Shown piece by piece: positions 9,198 to 18,303 of a DNA stretch of 64,000 nt. The translations under genes and the position numbers were made by a program. Every line of letters begins with the position of its first letter. Position 1 is the first letter of the stretch. Below the pieces are notes generated by a model. The model was given only the letters and a program-made list of their open reading frames with translations. It had not been told where the DNA came from and did not search any database. Location: positions 372,001-436,000 of the forward strand of contig NZ_QJRC01000095.1 in assembly GCF_013393325.1 (NCBI RefSeq). The letters run 5' to 3'. This DNA comes from Pseudomonas hunanensis. GTDB lineage: Bacteria; Pseudomonadota; Gammaproteobacteria; Pseudomonadales; Pseudomonadaceae.

Positions 9198-9752
9198 TTG
9201 CAAAAGCCCCCTGCCCCCATGACCTCCATCGACCTGCGCGAGATCACCCGAGGCCTGCAAGAGGCCGCCAGCGCCACCAACAGTTTGATCGCCCAGCAGT
9301 ACATCAACCTCTTCGACCAGTTCTTCGAATGCGACACCGAGGCGTTGGGCGCCCCTATGAAGGCCAAGATGGTCGAGGTGGCGATGGACGGCCAGCACAT
9401 CATGCGCGTTCCATTGTTCGCCCTGGTATCACCCAAGGGCCTGGCCCTGGAGCGCATGCAGGTCGATTTGTCTGTAAGGGTCAAAGGTACTGAAGCGCAA
9501 CAGGCGCTGCTGACGGCAGCCGAGAGCAAGGCCGCCAGCTTCAAGGTGACCATCGGCGGCCAGGGCCGTCAGGGTGAAAGCCGGGACCCAGACGAAGTGC
9601 AGATCCGCATGCAGTTCCAGGCGAGTGAGCCGCCGGAGGCGCTGAACCGGTTGATCGAGGAATACACCAGCCTGATCGTCCCGGTACGCGCTACCCAATC
9701 GCCGCCCCCAACCGACACCAATGAGTTCATCGAGGCGGCCATCGTCCGTTGA
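9198..9752 (+). CDS. DUF2589-like protein (second of a pair)
   Basis: A 184-residue paralogue of the preceding protein: a helical N-terminus (LREITRGLQEAASATNSLIA), then the matching beta segment HIMRVPLFALVSPKGLALERM, a second strand-rich part (FKVTIGGQG) and a short tail after QFQASEPPEALNRLIEEYTSLI, which parallels RQEPPEAMMRVIEFLTD in the first copy. The start is taken as TTG because GAGGAG lies eight bases before it; the next ATG (9219) is about 29 bases from that site. Function unknown; the pairing suggests a hetero-oligomer. Confidence 0.75.
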   Translation: MQKPPAPMTSIDLREITRGLQEAASATNSLIAQQYINLFDQFFECDTEALGAPMKAKMVEVAMDGQHIMRVPLFALVSPKGLALERMQVDLSVRVKGTEAQQALLTAAESKAASFKVTIGGQGRQGESRDPDEVQIRMQFQASEPPEALNRLIEEYTSLIVPVRATQSPPPTDTNEFIEAAIVR

Positions 9753-9771
9753 CGACCGCCCCGGCGCAGGC

Positions 9772-12700
9772 CTAGAAGTCGCGTTTGTAGAAGATATCCA
9801 GTGAACTCGCCAGCCCGCTGGCGGCTTCAAGGTAGACCTTCTTGCTCAACTTGTAACGCAAGGCGATGGTGTTGGCGGGTTCGAACACCCCTACCCCGTA
9901 ACGCAGGCTCAGCTTTTCAGTCAGGTTGCCGCTGGCGACCACGCTGGTGCTGTTGCCCGACCCTTCGGTATCCAACTGGAAGTCGTCGATGCCCAGGCTC
10001 GACGCCAGGCTGCCGGTAATGCCGGCACTGCCGGCCAGCCCCAAGCCCAAGGCCGCCTCGGCGAGCATGTTGTTGTCTTCGCCGGAGGTGCCCAATGGCC
10101 GCCCCAGTACCAGGTACGACAGCGCCTGCTCCTGGCTCATGGCCGGCTCCGAGAACACCTTCGTGGTGGGCTGTTCGGCGCTGCCGCTCAGGCGGATACC
10201 AGCAATCACATCGTCAACCTTGCGGATTGCTTCGATGTCCAGGTACGGCTGGTCGATTGGGCCGGCGAACAGCAGCCGCGCTCGGCGGATGGTCAAGCGT
10301 TGACCGTAGGCACGGTAGCGGCCGTCTGCCAGGCTCAGCTCGCCACGGGTGTCGAGGTTATCACCAATGTGCACATGGCCAAGCAGGTTGGCGGTAAGGC
10401 CAAAGCCGCTGAACGACAGCTTGTCCTGGCCCACTTCGACGTCGATGTCCATGGCCATCGCCATGGGCGGTTTGCCCTCTTCGGTCTGGTGACCGACGAT
10501 TACCGTGTCATCCGACACCTTGACGGTGGACGGCGGCAGCTCGCGGACGGTGATCTTGCCCTTGGGCACCTGAACCTTGCCGGTCACCGCCAGCTTGTCG
10601 TCGATCAGGCGCAAGGTAAGGTCTGGGGCCACCTCCAGTGCGGCATAGGGCTCGACCGTGACCGGCAGTTGCTGGCCTTGCAAACGCACGTCCATGCCCA
10701 ACGCCTGGCCCCAGGTGAGGTTGCCGCTCAACCGCCCACGCCCAGCCTCGCCACTGCGCCAATTGCCGTTGAGCTGCACCTGCTCACCGCTGATCAGTGC
10801 CTGCAGTGACAGGTCCTGCAGGCTGGCCGGCAGCTCTGCACCACTGACTTCACCACCGCTGAGCATCAGGTTACCGTTGACCTGCGGCGCCAGCAAAGTA
10901 CCTGAAAGCCGGCCACTGCCATTGAGCTGCCCGGCCAGGCGTTCGACCATCGGCACAAACGGACGGGCCACCGACAGGTCTAGCCCGGCCAGGCGGAAAT
11001 CACCCGACAATGGCTTGTTCTTGCCTAGCGGATCGAGCCGGGCGTTGACGCTCAGTTCCCCCAGACGCTCACCGCGAAACGCCAGGCGCGTATCGATGCG
11101 TCGCGGTGCCAGCGTGCTGTCCAGGCGCAGGGCCTGATACGGGAAGTCGATCCAGCGGCCCTTGTCGCGTACCCGCAGGGTGCCGCCACTGGCATCGACA
11201 ACGACAGTACCCTTGGGGCCGCTGGCCGGGATGTCCAGGTTGATATCGGCATTGAGCAGGCCTTGCCAGGCAAAGTCCTTCGGCAGCCACTGGGCCAGGC
11301 TGTCCAGCGGGAACTGCTTGAGGTGGTAGCGCAGGCGGGGCTCGGGGGCCAGGCGCTGGTCCTCGCCACACAGGCTGGCCTGCCCGGAGCGCCAGCAGTG
11401 AGCCCCGAAGTCCAGCTGACCGCTGGCCAGCCGCTGCAGGCGTGCCGGGGCCTGCAACTGCCAATCCTGGCCGCCGGCCTGAATCCGCCCGCTGGCCAGA
11501 CGACCGCGCCAGTCACCCTTGTTCAACTGGCCATCCAGGCCAAGGTCGAGCTTGAGTTGCGGGCCGTCCAACGCCAGAGTCACGGCCTGTTGGCGAATGT
11601 CGCCTTTGCCGTTGGCCTGCAGCGTGCCCAAGGCCGTGTCACCCAGGTGAATACCTGTGGCCTTGAGCTCGACAACGCCGCGTTGAGCGTTGTCCAGGCG
11701 CGCCTCCAGGTCCAGCTGCTGCAGGCGGTTTTCGGCCTGGGCCAAGCGCTGACCTTGCAAGGTCAGGGTACCTTGCGGAGCCTGCAGCGTCCCGGCGACA
11801 TCCAGCCGCCCCTTGACCTGCCCTTGCAGCCTCGGCCACAACTGGCCCAGGCGCGGCAAGTCGATGTCGATTCGCCCGGCCAGCCGTTGTTGCAGGCTGC
11901 CACTGCCGTTGATGCGGTTGTCACCCAGCTGGATAGCCAGTGCGCCCAGGGTCCAGTTTTGCCCTGCCCCCTGGGCTTCGGCCTTGAGTACGGCTGGCTG
12001 GCCACGCAGGCGGCCTTTAAGGTCGAGCTGGGCATCGAGGGTAAGCGCCTCGCCTTTGAGCTCGCCTTTGCTGCGCAGTGGCCCCGCCAGGGTGCCCGGT
12101 AGCTCGGCCAGCCAATAGGCCGGATCGAGCGCGGAAAGCTGCAAGTCGACATCCCAGGCCAGCGTGTTGGCAAAACGCACGGCGACACTGCCGGCGGCCT
12201 TGCCCTGGCCGGCAGTCAGCGCCAACTGTGGCAGTTTCACCTGGCTCAGGTCGCCTTCGAACGGGCTGGCCAGGCTGAACGCCCCCGCCGGGCCGTCCAG
12301 CTCACCCTTGAAGGTGCCCTGGTAATTGCCATCGCGATAATGCACCTGGGTATTGAAGCGCTTGAGGGTGACCTCAGGCGGAGTCTCCAAGGGGTACAGG
12401 CGCAACCACGGGAAATCCTGCCAGTCCAGCTGCGCATCGGCGCTCAGGCCTTGCTGCCAGTCAGCCGTCGCTTGCAACTTGACCCGTTGGTTGTCGTTGG
12501 CGGTCAGGTCCAAGGCATCGAGCCTGGCGCCTTTACTGTCCACCAACCCGGACAAGGCCAGGGCGATCGGCGATTGTTCGGCGGGCAGGCTGGCCGTGCC
12601 CGACAGGTGATAGCCCTTGAGCAAATCGCCCTGGGCGTCGAGCTTCAGCTGGTTCAGCTGCAAAGTGTCGGGCAACGTGCCAGCCGGCTTGAATGCCTCG

Positions 12701-13446
12701 GAGCGGATCTGCAAGGTAGCTGGCAGGTGTTCGGCCAATGCCTGCAATTGGCCGCTCAGCGTGGCATCGAGGTAACCACTGCTGCTGCCAGCCAGTTTCA
12801 GGGTTTTTTGCAATTCACCGCTGGCAGTCAGTGCCAGCTGCCAAGGCTTGCCCTCTACCGCAGGCAACTGCAGTTGCGCCTGCAGTTGCAGCGGCCAGTC
12901 ACCTTCGGGCTGCAGGTCGCCTTGCAGGTTTAAATTCAGGTCGTCGCGCTGCAGCCGCAGGCTGTCGATGCGCATCCCGCTGTTGGTCCAGTGCGCCGCG
13001 AGCTGCAAGTCGCCAAGCAGTTCGCTGCCATCCAGGCGCAGCTGACCAACCTTGACCTCGCCCAGCTCGATAGCCAGTGGCAAGCGCAGGGTCGGCAATT
13101 GCAGCGGTGCGTTGTCGGTGGGTTCGGGGCTTGGCGCAAAGGCCATGTCGATGCGTTCGGCCTGCAACCGGTCGATGCACAACCTGGCGCGTAGCAAGCA
13201 AGCAGGCGACCAAGCCAGCATCGGCGCCTGTACCTCTACCTTGCTGCCGGCGTCGGCCCAGATCAGCTGGCTAGCTTGCCAACTGCCCGCAAGGCGCCCT
13301 TGGAAATCGGCCACTTCGAGCCCGGGCACCTTGCCCAGTGCCCAGCGGCTGCCAGCCTCGGTCCCCAGCAGCAGGCCCAGTGCCAGGCCCAAGCTCGCGA
13401 CTACCCCAAGCAGGCCCAGCAGAATGTATTTGATCACGCGTTTCAC
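9772..13446 (-). CDS. tamB: Translocation and assembly module inner-membrane protein TamB
   Basis: A 1224-residue AsmA-like/DUF490 protein. Residues about 7-28 form a single N-terminal membrane anchor (LLGLLGVVASLGLALGLLLG), followed by more than 1000 residues of beta-strand repeats that span the periplasm as a groove and a conserved C-terminal TamB domain ending in FYKRDF. It works with TamA in inserting some outer-membrane proteins and in moving phospholipids to the outer membrane. Its start overlaps the tamA stop by four bases (ATGA), so synthesis is coupled. Confidence 0.95.
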   Translation of the reverse strand: MKRVIKYILLGLLGVVASLGLALGLLLGTEAGSRWALGKVPGLEVADFQGRLAGSWQASQLIWADAGSKVEVQAPMLAWSPACLLRARLCIDRLQAERIDMAFAPSPEPTDNAPLQLPTLRLPLAIELGEVKVGQLRLDGSELLGDLQLAAHWTNSGMRIDSLRLQRDDLNLNLQGDLQPEGDWPLQLQAQLQLPAVEGKPWQLALTASGELQKTLKLAGSSSGYLDATLSGQLQALAEHLPATLQIRSEAFKPAGTLPDTLQLNQLKLDAQGDLLKGYHLSGTASLPAEQSPIALALSGLVDSKGARLDALDLTANDNQRVKLQATADWQQGLSADAQLDWQDFPWLRLYPLETPPEVTLKRFNTQVHYRDGNYQGTFKGELDGPAGAFSLASPFEGDLSQVKLPQLALTAGQGKAAGSVAVRFANTLAWDVDLQLSALDPAYWLAELPGTLAGPLRSKGELKGEALTLDAQLDLKGRLRGQPAVLKAEAQGAGQNWTLGALAIQLGDNRINGSGSLQQRLAGRIDIDLPRLGQLWPRLQGQVKGRLDVAGTLQAPQGTLTLQGQRLAQAENRLQQLDLEARLDNAQRGVVELKATGIHLGDTALGTLQANGKGDIRQQAVTLALDGPQLKLDLGLDGQLNKGDWRGRLASGRIQAGGQDWQLQAPARLQRLASGQLDFGAHCWRSGQASLCGEDQRLAPEPRLRYHLKQFPLDSLAQWLPKDFAWQGLLNADINLDIPASGPKGTVVVDASGGTLRVRDKGRWIDFPYQALRLDSTLAPRRIDTRLAFRGERLGELSVNARLDPLGKNKPLSGDFRLAGLDLSVARPFVPMVERLAGQLNGSGRLSGTLLAPQVNGNLMLSGGEVSGAELPASLQDLSLQALISGEQVQLNGNWRSGEAGRGRLSGNLTWGQALGMDVRLQGQQLPVTVEPYAALEVAPDLTLRLIDDKLAVTGKVQVPKGKITVRELPPSTVKVSDDTVIVGHQTEEGKPPMAMAMDIDVEVGQDKLSFSGFGLTANLLGHVHIGDNLDTRGELSLADGRYRAYGQRLTIRRARLLFAGPIDQPYLDIEAIRKVDDVIAGIRLSGSAEQPTTKVFSEPAMSQEQALSYLVLGRPLGTSGEDNNMLAEAALGLGLAGSAGITGSLASSLGIDDFQLDTEGSGNSTSVVASGNLTEKLSLRYGVGVFEPANTIALRYKLSKKVYLEAASGLASSLDIFYKRDF

Positions 13447-15185
13447 AGCTCGGGCCCCATGGAAAAGTGCAGGCGAATGCCCCCTTCGTCATCCAGCGCT
13501 TTGGCCAGGTCCAGGCGCAACGGCCCCACCGGCGACACCCAGCGCACACCAAAGCCAACACCGGTCTTGAGGCTGGGCAGCTCCAGGTTGTTGAACGAGT
13601 TGCCTTGGTCGACGAACGTCGCAACCCGCCACTTTTCGGTCAGCGAATATTGGTACTCGACGCTGCCAGCCACCAGGTAGCGCCCGCCAATGCGGTCGCC
13701 GTCGCTGTTCTTCGGCGACAGGGTCTGGTAGTCGTAGCCGCGCACGCTCTGGTCGCCACCGGCGAAGAAGCGCAGCGAAGGCGGAATGCTGTTCTTGAAG
13801 CCATTGGTCGCGCTGCCGCCAAACTGCACGCGACCGAGAAAGCGGTGGTTTTGGCCCAGCGTGGTCAGGCCTTTGAGCAATACGTTGCCGTGCAGAAGGT
13901 TGGTATCGGAAACCAGCCCTTCCTTGGCGCCCTGCACATCGAATTGCAGGCGATAGCCGTTGTGTGGGTCGATGCGGTTGTCGCTGCGCAGGAAGGAATA
14001 GCTCACGCCAGGCATCAGCAAGTTGCTCAACCCGGAGTCGTCGCCCAGGCGATACTCCTCGCGCTGGTACTTGAGCGATATCACCCGCTGCCAGCCACTG
14101 GGCAGCTTGCTGTGCCACTCGGGGCCGACCGTCAACAGCTTGCTGAGCGTGTCGGTACCGGCAAGCTCTTCATTCTGGTAGCCACCGGCAAAGCGCAGCT
14201 TGTCGGTCAGCGGCGGGTCGAGGGGAATGTCGTACCACAGGCCAACGTTCTGCCGTGGTGCGGACAGCTCGGTTTCCCAACCGTAGCTGTGGCCCTGCGG
14301 GTTGACCCAGTGGCGGGTCCAGTTGGCCTTGCCGCGCGGCCCGACGTCAGTCGAAAAACCCAGGCCCAGGCCCAGGGTGCGTGGTTTACGGGTTTCCAGA
14401 CGGACATCCACCGGGACTTCTTCACCTACGGCGGCAGTAGGCGCCGCGTCTACGCGCACACCTTCGAAATAGCCGCTCGATTGCAGGTCATTGTTCAGCT
14501 CGGCGACCAGTTCCGAGTCGTAGGGGGTGCCCGGTTTGAATGACACCATACGCTGCAAGAGATCGTCATCCAACGGCGTGTCGCCCCCGAAGGTGACAGC
14601 GCCCAGGCGATAGCGCGGGCCACTCTGGTAGACCAGTTCGATATCGGCCACGCCGGCCTGCGGGTCCACAGCCAGGCGCTGGCTGCTGAAGCGTCCACTG
14701 AAGAAACCGTAGCGCGACGCCTGGTTCTGGATCAGCCGTTTGGCATCCTCATAAAGGCCGTGATTGAGTTGCTCACCCGCGCGCAGCGCCTTGCTGTCAG
14801 GCACGCGGAAGGCCTTCATTTCGCTGGCCGGGCCCTCGATGCGCACAGTCACGTTGCGCAGGCGAATGGGCTCGCCAGGGTTGATGCTGATGATCAGTTG
14901 CGGGGAATGGTCAGCGTCGCTGGCGGGTTTTACCTCGGTATCGATCTGTGCCTGATAGTAACCAAGTGCCTGCGCCGCTTTGCGCGCCTGCTCCTCGGCC
15001 CCGCGACTGAAGCGTAAAAGTGCTTCTTCATCGCGGTCACCCAAGGTGCCGATATAGCCTTCGACATTGGCCTTGAGCGCCTTGTTGGCCGGTTTTACCT
15101 TCACCAGCAACTCGCTCTGGCCCCACGCTGCGAAACTGGCGGCCCAGAAAACCAGGCCCCAGGTGAATCTTCCTGAATACGTCAT
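13443..15185 (-). CDS. tamA: Translocation and assembly module outer-membrane protein TamA
   Basis: A 580-residue Omp85-family protein. A signal peptide (residues 1-22, cleavage after AAWG) is followed by three POTRA domains (to about residue 270) and a 16-strand beta-barrel with the conserved late motifs RFFAGGDQSVRGYDY (the barrel-inserted lid signature) and a C-terminal Leu/Phe-rich strand (RLHFSMGPEL). It forms the outer-membrane part of the TAM complex with the downstream TamB. Length is as usual for the family. Confidence 0.95.
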   Translation of the reverse strand: MTYSGRFTWGLVFWAASFAAWGQSELLVKVKPANKALKANVEGYIGTLGDRDEEALLRFSRGAEEQARKAAQALGYYQAQIDTEVKPASDADHSPQLIISINPGEPIRLRNVTVRIEGPASEMKAFRVPDSKALRAGEQLNHGLYEDAKRLIQNQASRYGFFSGRFSSQRLAVDPQAGVADIELVYQSGPRYRLGAVTFGGDTPLDDDLLQRMVSFKPGTPYDSELVAELNNDLQSSGYFEGVRVDAAPTAAVGEEVPVDVRLETRKPRTLGLGLGFSTDVGPRGKANWTRHWVNPQGHSYGWETELSAPRQNVGLWYDIPLDPPLTDKLRFAGGYQNEELAGTDTLSKLLTVGPEWHSKLPSGWQRVISLKYQREEYRLGDDSGLSNLLMPGVSYSFLRSDNRIDPHNGYRLQFDVQGAKEGLVSDTNLLHGNVLLKGLTTLGQNHRFLGRVQFGGSATNGFKNSIPPSLRFFAGGDQSVRGYDYQTLSPKNSDGDRIGGRYLVAGSVEYQYSLTEKWRVATFVDQGNSFNNLELPSLKTGVGFGVRWVSPVGPLRLDLAKALDDEGGIRLHFSMGPEL

Positions 15186-15237
15186 GCGGCGAATGCTACC
15201 AGAGCCAGGCGCTCAAGGGAGCCGCCTGGCGGCCTGT

Positions 15238-15888
15238 TCAGGCAAAAGCGGAATTTGAAGAGATTGGATTAGGATGAAAGAACACCCTTTCTCGGATTGG
15301 TCCTACAGCTACCTCGCCTATCTCTTCATAACCCTGGCGCTGATAAAAAGCCAGGTAGTGCTCGTTACCGGTATCCAGCACGACCCCTTGGGTGCCTGGG
15401 TCCTCCGCGCACCAGTCGTGCACAGCTTGTAACAATTGCTCGCCGTAGTGCTTGCCCTGGAATTGCGGGTGCACCCCCAGCAATGGCAGCACATGCACCC
15501 GGTCAGTGGGCAGGCAGGTGGCCAGCGCGGCCTGGTAGTCCATGTAGCGCCGCGTGCAGCGCAGGCCTGTACCCAGCATCATGCGTAGGCGCCAGGCCCA
15601 GCTGTCGGCCACGCCCAGGCGGCGCAGTGGCGGCACGATCAGGGCCAGGGCAATCAGGCGATCCTCTACCAGCAAGCCGATGGCGGGTAGTTGCAGATAG
15701 AAGTGCTGGCGCACCCATTCGCGCACCATCACCCGCAAGCGCCGCTCATAACCGGGGCGCTGGGCCTCGAAGATGTAGGCGAAGGTAGGCTCATGGCGGT
15801 AAGCGTTGTACAGCAATGAACGCGCTTCGCGGCTGTAACCATCATCGAGCAAGCAGACACGGGCCGGAGCGGCTGTGGTTTCGGGCAT
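15238..15888 (-). CDS. GNAT-family N-acetyltransferase
   Basis: A 216-residue protein with the GNAT acetyl-CoA-binding motif A in VLPLLGVHPQFQGKHYGEQLLQ (the Q/R-x-x-G-x-G/A-like loop is QGKHYG, slightly degenerate) and the following VVLDTGNEHYLAFYQRQGYEEIGE block, which is the usual C-terminal motif B. The substrate cannot be told from sequence. AGGAGGT about nine bases before the ATG supports the start. It is a single gene divergent from xthA. Confidence 0.85.
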   Translation of the reverse strand: MPETTAAPARVCLLDDGYSREARSLLYNAYRHEPTFAYIFEAQRPGYERRLRVMVREWVRQHFYLQLPAIGLLVEDRLIALALIVPPLRRLGVADSWAWRLRMMLGTGLRCTRRYMDYQAALATCLPTDRVHVLPLLGVHPQFQGKHYGEQLLQAVHDWCAEDPGTQGVVLDTGNEHYLAFYQRQGYEEIGEVAVGPIRERVFFHPNPISSNSAFA

Positions 15889-16050
15889 TGCGGGCAGACC
15901 TCCTGGAATGGGCGTACAGTGCCTTGGAGGTGCCCCTGCGCGCTTCGTTCACCCCCTGGAGCACGTTAGCAGCAGGATGACCATGCCGCCATGCTGGTGA
16001 TGATGGACGATGTCGGCTAGCATCGCGGCTTTTACCGGGATTGTCTTTCC

Positions 16051-16863
16051 ATGAAGATCGTCTGTTTCAACATCAACGGCCTGCGGGCCCGCCCGCACCA
16101 GCTGGCGGCGCTGATCGAAAAGCACCAGCCGGACGTGATCGGCCTGCAGGAAACCAAGGTCAGCGACGATCAGTTCCCGCTGGCCGACGTGCAGGCACTG
16201 GGCTACCACGTGCACTACCATGGCCAGAAAGGCCACTACGGCGTGGCGCTGCTGTCGCGCCAGGCGCCGCTGAGCCTGCACAAAGGCTTTGCCACCGATG
16301 AAGACGACGCCCAGCGCCGCTTTATCTGGGGCACCTTCCCTGATGCCGACGGCAACCCGATCACCATCATGAACGGCTATTTCCCCCAGGGTGAAAGCCG
16401 CGACCACCCCACCAAGTTCCCGGCCAAGCAGCGCTTCTACAGCGACCTGCAGGCCCTGCTCGAAGGCCAGTTCCGCAACGACCAGCCACTGCTGGTGATG
16501 GGCGACATGAACATCTCGCCGCAGGACTGCGATATCGGCATCGGTGCGGACAACGCCAAGCGCTGGCTGAAGACCGGCAAGTGCAGCTTCCTGCCGGAAG
16601 AGCGCGAGTGGATGGAACGCTTGAAAGGCTGGGGCCTTGTCGATAGTTTCCGTCACCTGTACCCGGAGGTGACGGACCGCTTCAGCTGGTTCGACTACCG
16701 CAGCCGCGGCTTCGAGGACGACCCCAAGCGCGGGCTGCGCATCGACCTGATCATGGCCTCGCAGCATCTGGTGCCACGCATCAAGGCAGCAGGTGTGGAC
16801 TATGAACTGCGCGCAATGGAAAAGCCGTCGGACCATGCGCCGATCTGGCTGGAATTGAGCTGA
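16051..16863 (+). CDS. xthA: Exodeoxyribonuclease III
   Basis: A 270-residue Mg-dependent AP endonuclease and 3'-5' exonuclease of base-excision repair. Motifs in order: FNINGLRAR (metal-binding Asn), GLQETKV (metal-binding Glu), NGYFPQG, GDMNISPQD (catalytic Asp/Asn), RFSWFDYRS, RIDLI and the terminal SDHAPIW (catalytic Asp-His). Full length. No strong Shine-Dalgarno precedes the ATG, but the protein begins at the conserved MKIVCFNIN. Confidence 0.96.
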   Translation: MKIVCFNINGLRARPHQLAALIEKHQPDVIGLQETKVSDDQFPLADVQALGYHVHYHGQKGHYGVALLSRQAPLSLHKGFATDEDDAQRRFIWGTFPDADGNPITIMNGYFPQGESRDHPTKFPAKQRFYSDLQALLEGQFRNDQPLLVMGDMNISPQDCDIGIGADNAKRWLKTGKCSFLPEEREWMERLKGWGLVDSFRHLYPEVTDRFSWFDYRSRGFEDDPKRGLRIDLIMASQHLVPRIKAAGVDYELRAMEKPSDHAPIWLELS

Positions 16864-16877
16864 GTCGGAGGGTGGGC

Positions 16878-16897
16878 GCCAAGGTGCATGCCTTGGC
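16878..16897. terminator. Hairpin between xthA and the convergent anti-sigma gene
   Basis: GCCAAGG and CCTTGGC form a 7-bp stem around TGCATG in the short gap between the two convergent stop codons. There is no T-tract; a bidirectional weak terminator is the simplest reading. Confidence 0.45.
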
Positions 16898-16902
16898 CTC
16901 AC

Positions 16903-17655
16903 TCACAACCCCAACCGCAACGCCTCCCCCACCCCCGCTCCGCGCACATCGTCCGCCGCGCTGACCAAAGCAAAGTTGTACGCTCCATGCGACCAATACC
17001 GTGCCTCCAGCTGACCGTCGACCCGCTGACCGTCCGGCATGCGCCGATATTGCTCGCCGGGTGAGCGCAGGAACAGGCTGATGCGCTGGCCCTTGCCATC
17101 TTCAAACACCAGCAACGCCGCCGGCCCTTGCTCGTTGCTGAGCAAGCGCGCACCCACCGGTTTGAAGCCGTAGCCCGCCAGGTCCGGCAGCTGGCCCACG
17201 CGGCTGAAATGGCGCCCAAGCCAGTCGCGCAACTGCCCTGGGTCACTGGCCTGGATATCCAAGGCTTCACTGCCAGCAAACAAGCGATGCGCCTGCACAG
17301 CGTCGGCCATGGGCAAGTCAACGCGCGCCAAGCTTGCATCGCGCACTTGCCAACCGCCTAAGCCACCCACACCCAGCGCTAACATCACCACCGCCGCAGC
17401 GGCCCAACGCCGCTGCCGGCGCTGGCGCAATTGCCGACGCAACGGGCCCAATTCCAGCTGCGCGGCACCAGGCAGGTCATCAAACCCGGCCAACGCCGCG
17501 CGTAGCCGGCGGGCATCGGCACGCCAACCTTCCACCCGTGCCGCCGCCTGCGGGTTGGCCTCCAGCCAGGCCTGCACCTGGGCCCGGCGCACAGGCTCCA
17601 GGCGCTCATCGACATAAGCATGCAGTTCGTCTTCGCTGGGGATCAGACGGGTCAT
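16903..17655 (-). CDS. Transmembrane anti-sigma factor
   Basis: A 250-residue protein with an N-terminal anti-sigma-like cytoplasmic region (PSEDELHAYVDERLEPVRRAQ, residues 6-26), one membrane segment at about 85-103 (WAAAAVVMLALGVGGLGGW) and a periplasmic C-terminal domain. No HxxxCxxC zinc motif is present, so it is not a ZAS redox-sensing type. Its ATG overlaps the sigma-factor stop (ATGA), the usual arrangement for a cognate pair. The signal it senses is unknown; the divergent catalase suggests an oxidative or envelope signal. Confidence 0.85.
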   Translation of the reverse strand: MTRLIPSEDELHAYVDERLEPVRRAQVQAWLEANPQAAARVEGWRADARRLRAALAGFDDLPGAAQLELGPLRRQLRQRRQRRWAAAAVVMLALGVGGLGGWQVRDASLARVDLPMADAVQAHRLFAGSEALDIQASDPGQLRDWLGRHFSRVGQLPDLAGYGFKPVGARLLSNEQGPAALLVFEDGKGQRISLFLRSPGEQYRRMPDGQRVDGQLEARYWSHGAYNFALVSAADDVRGAGVGEALRLGL

Positions 17656-18173
17656 TTCAGTCTCCGCAAGGCCGGTGGCTGGGGGTTGCCCTCGGTCAAT
17701 TCGCGCAAGGCATTGCGCGCGCGCGACAGGCGCGACATCACAGTGCCGATTGGGATGCCCAAAGCCTGGGCGGCCTCCTTGTAACTCAGGCCTTCGATGC
17801 TGACCAGCAGCAACAAGGCACGCTGCTCCGCCGTCAGCCGGGCAAACGCCTGCAGGTCGGCCTGGGCCAGGACGATGGCTTCGAGGTTGTCACCGACAGG
17901 CTCCTCGTCGTGCCCGCTGCCGCCAAACCAGGACAACCAACGCGCATGCAGACGCTCGCGGCGTTTACCGTCGAGAAACTGTCGATAAAGAATGGTGAAC
18001 AACCAAGCGCGCAGGGCATCGGCGTCACGTTGCTGGTCGCGCCGGCTCAGGGCCCGCTCGACCGTTGCCTGCACCAGGTCGTCGGCGCTGCCCGGTTCGC
18101 GGGTCAGCCACACGGCAAAGCGTCGCAGACGGGCAAGCAGTTCGCGCCACTGGTGGTCGTCCAGGTCATGCAT
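17652..18173 (-). CDS. ECF sigma factor
   Basis: A 173-residue extracytoplasmic-function sigma factor. Region 2 is visible in WLTREPGSADDLVQATVERALSRR and ALRAWLFTILYRQFLDGKRR, and region 4 in LTAEQRALLLLVSIEGLSYKEAAQ with the helix-turn-helix GIPIGTVMSRLSRARNALRE. The ATG at MHDLDD was preferred over a 60-residue upstream extension because the extension shows no sigma homology and would cover the likely promoter. It is co-transcribed with the anti-sigma gene and divergent from the catalase gene. Confidence 0.9.
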   Translation of the reverse strand: MHDLDDHQWRELLARLRRFAVWLTREPGSADDLVQATVERALSRRDQQRDADALRAWLFTILYRQFLDGKRRERLHARWLSWFGGSGHDEEPVGDNLEAIVLAQADLQAFARLTAEQRALLLLVSIEGLSYKEAAQALGIPIGTVMSRLSRARNALRELTEGNPQPPALRRLK

Positions 18174-18213
18174 CGCTAGGTACCGGCCTTTGGGATTGTC
18201 AGTGTAAAGGGCA

Positions 18214-18238
18214 GACGCCTGTGAACAAATTCTATTCC
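18214..18238 (-). promoter_or_regulatory. Putative ECF promoter of the sigma/anti-sigma operon
   Basis: On the minus strand GGAATA is followed after 15 bases by CGTC, the classic -35/-10 layout of ECF promoters. It ends about 41 bases before the sigma-gene ATG. The same elements with the same spacing occur on the plus strand in front of the catalase gene, which argues for autoregulation by the encoded sigma factor. Confidence 0.65.
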
Positions 18239-18245
18239 CGGCGAT

Positions 18246-18270
18246 GGAATAAGTTTTTCCCTGCTCCGTC
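18246..18270 (+). promoter_or_regulatory. Putative ECF promoter of the catalase-cytochrome b561 operon
   Basis: GGAATA (18246-18251), 15 bases, then CGTC (18267-18270). Spacing and both core elements are identical to those of the divergent sigma-operon promoter. It lies about 34 bases before the catalase start. Confidence 0.65.
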
Positions 18271-18303
18271 GTACTGGCACCTTCCCTGAACCGGACGATG
18301 ACC

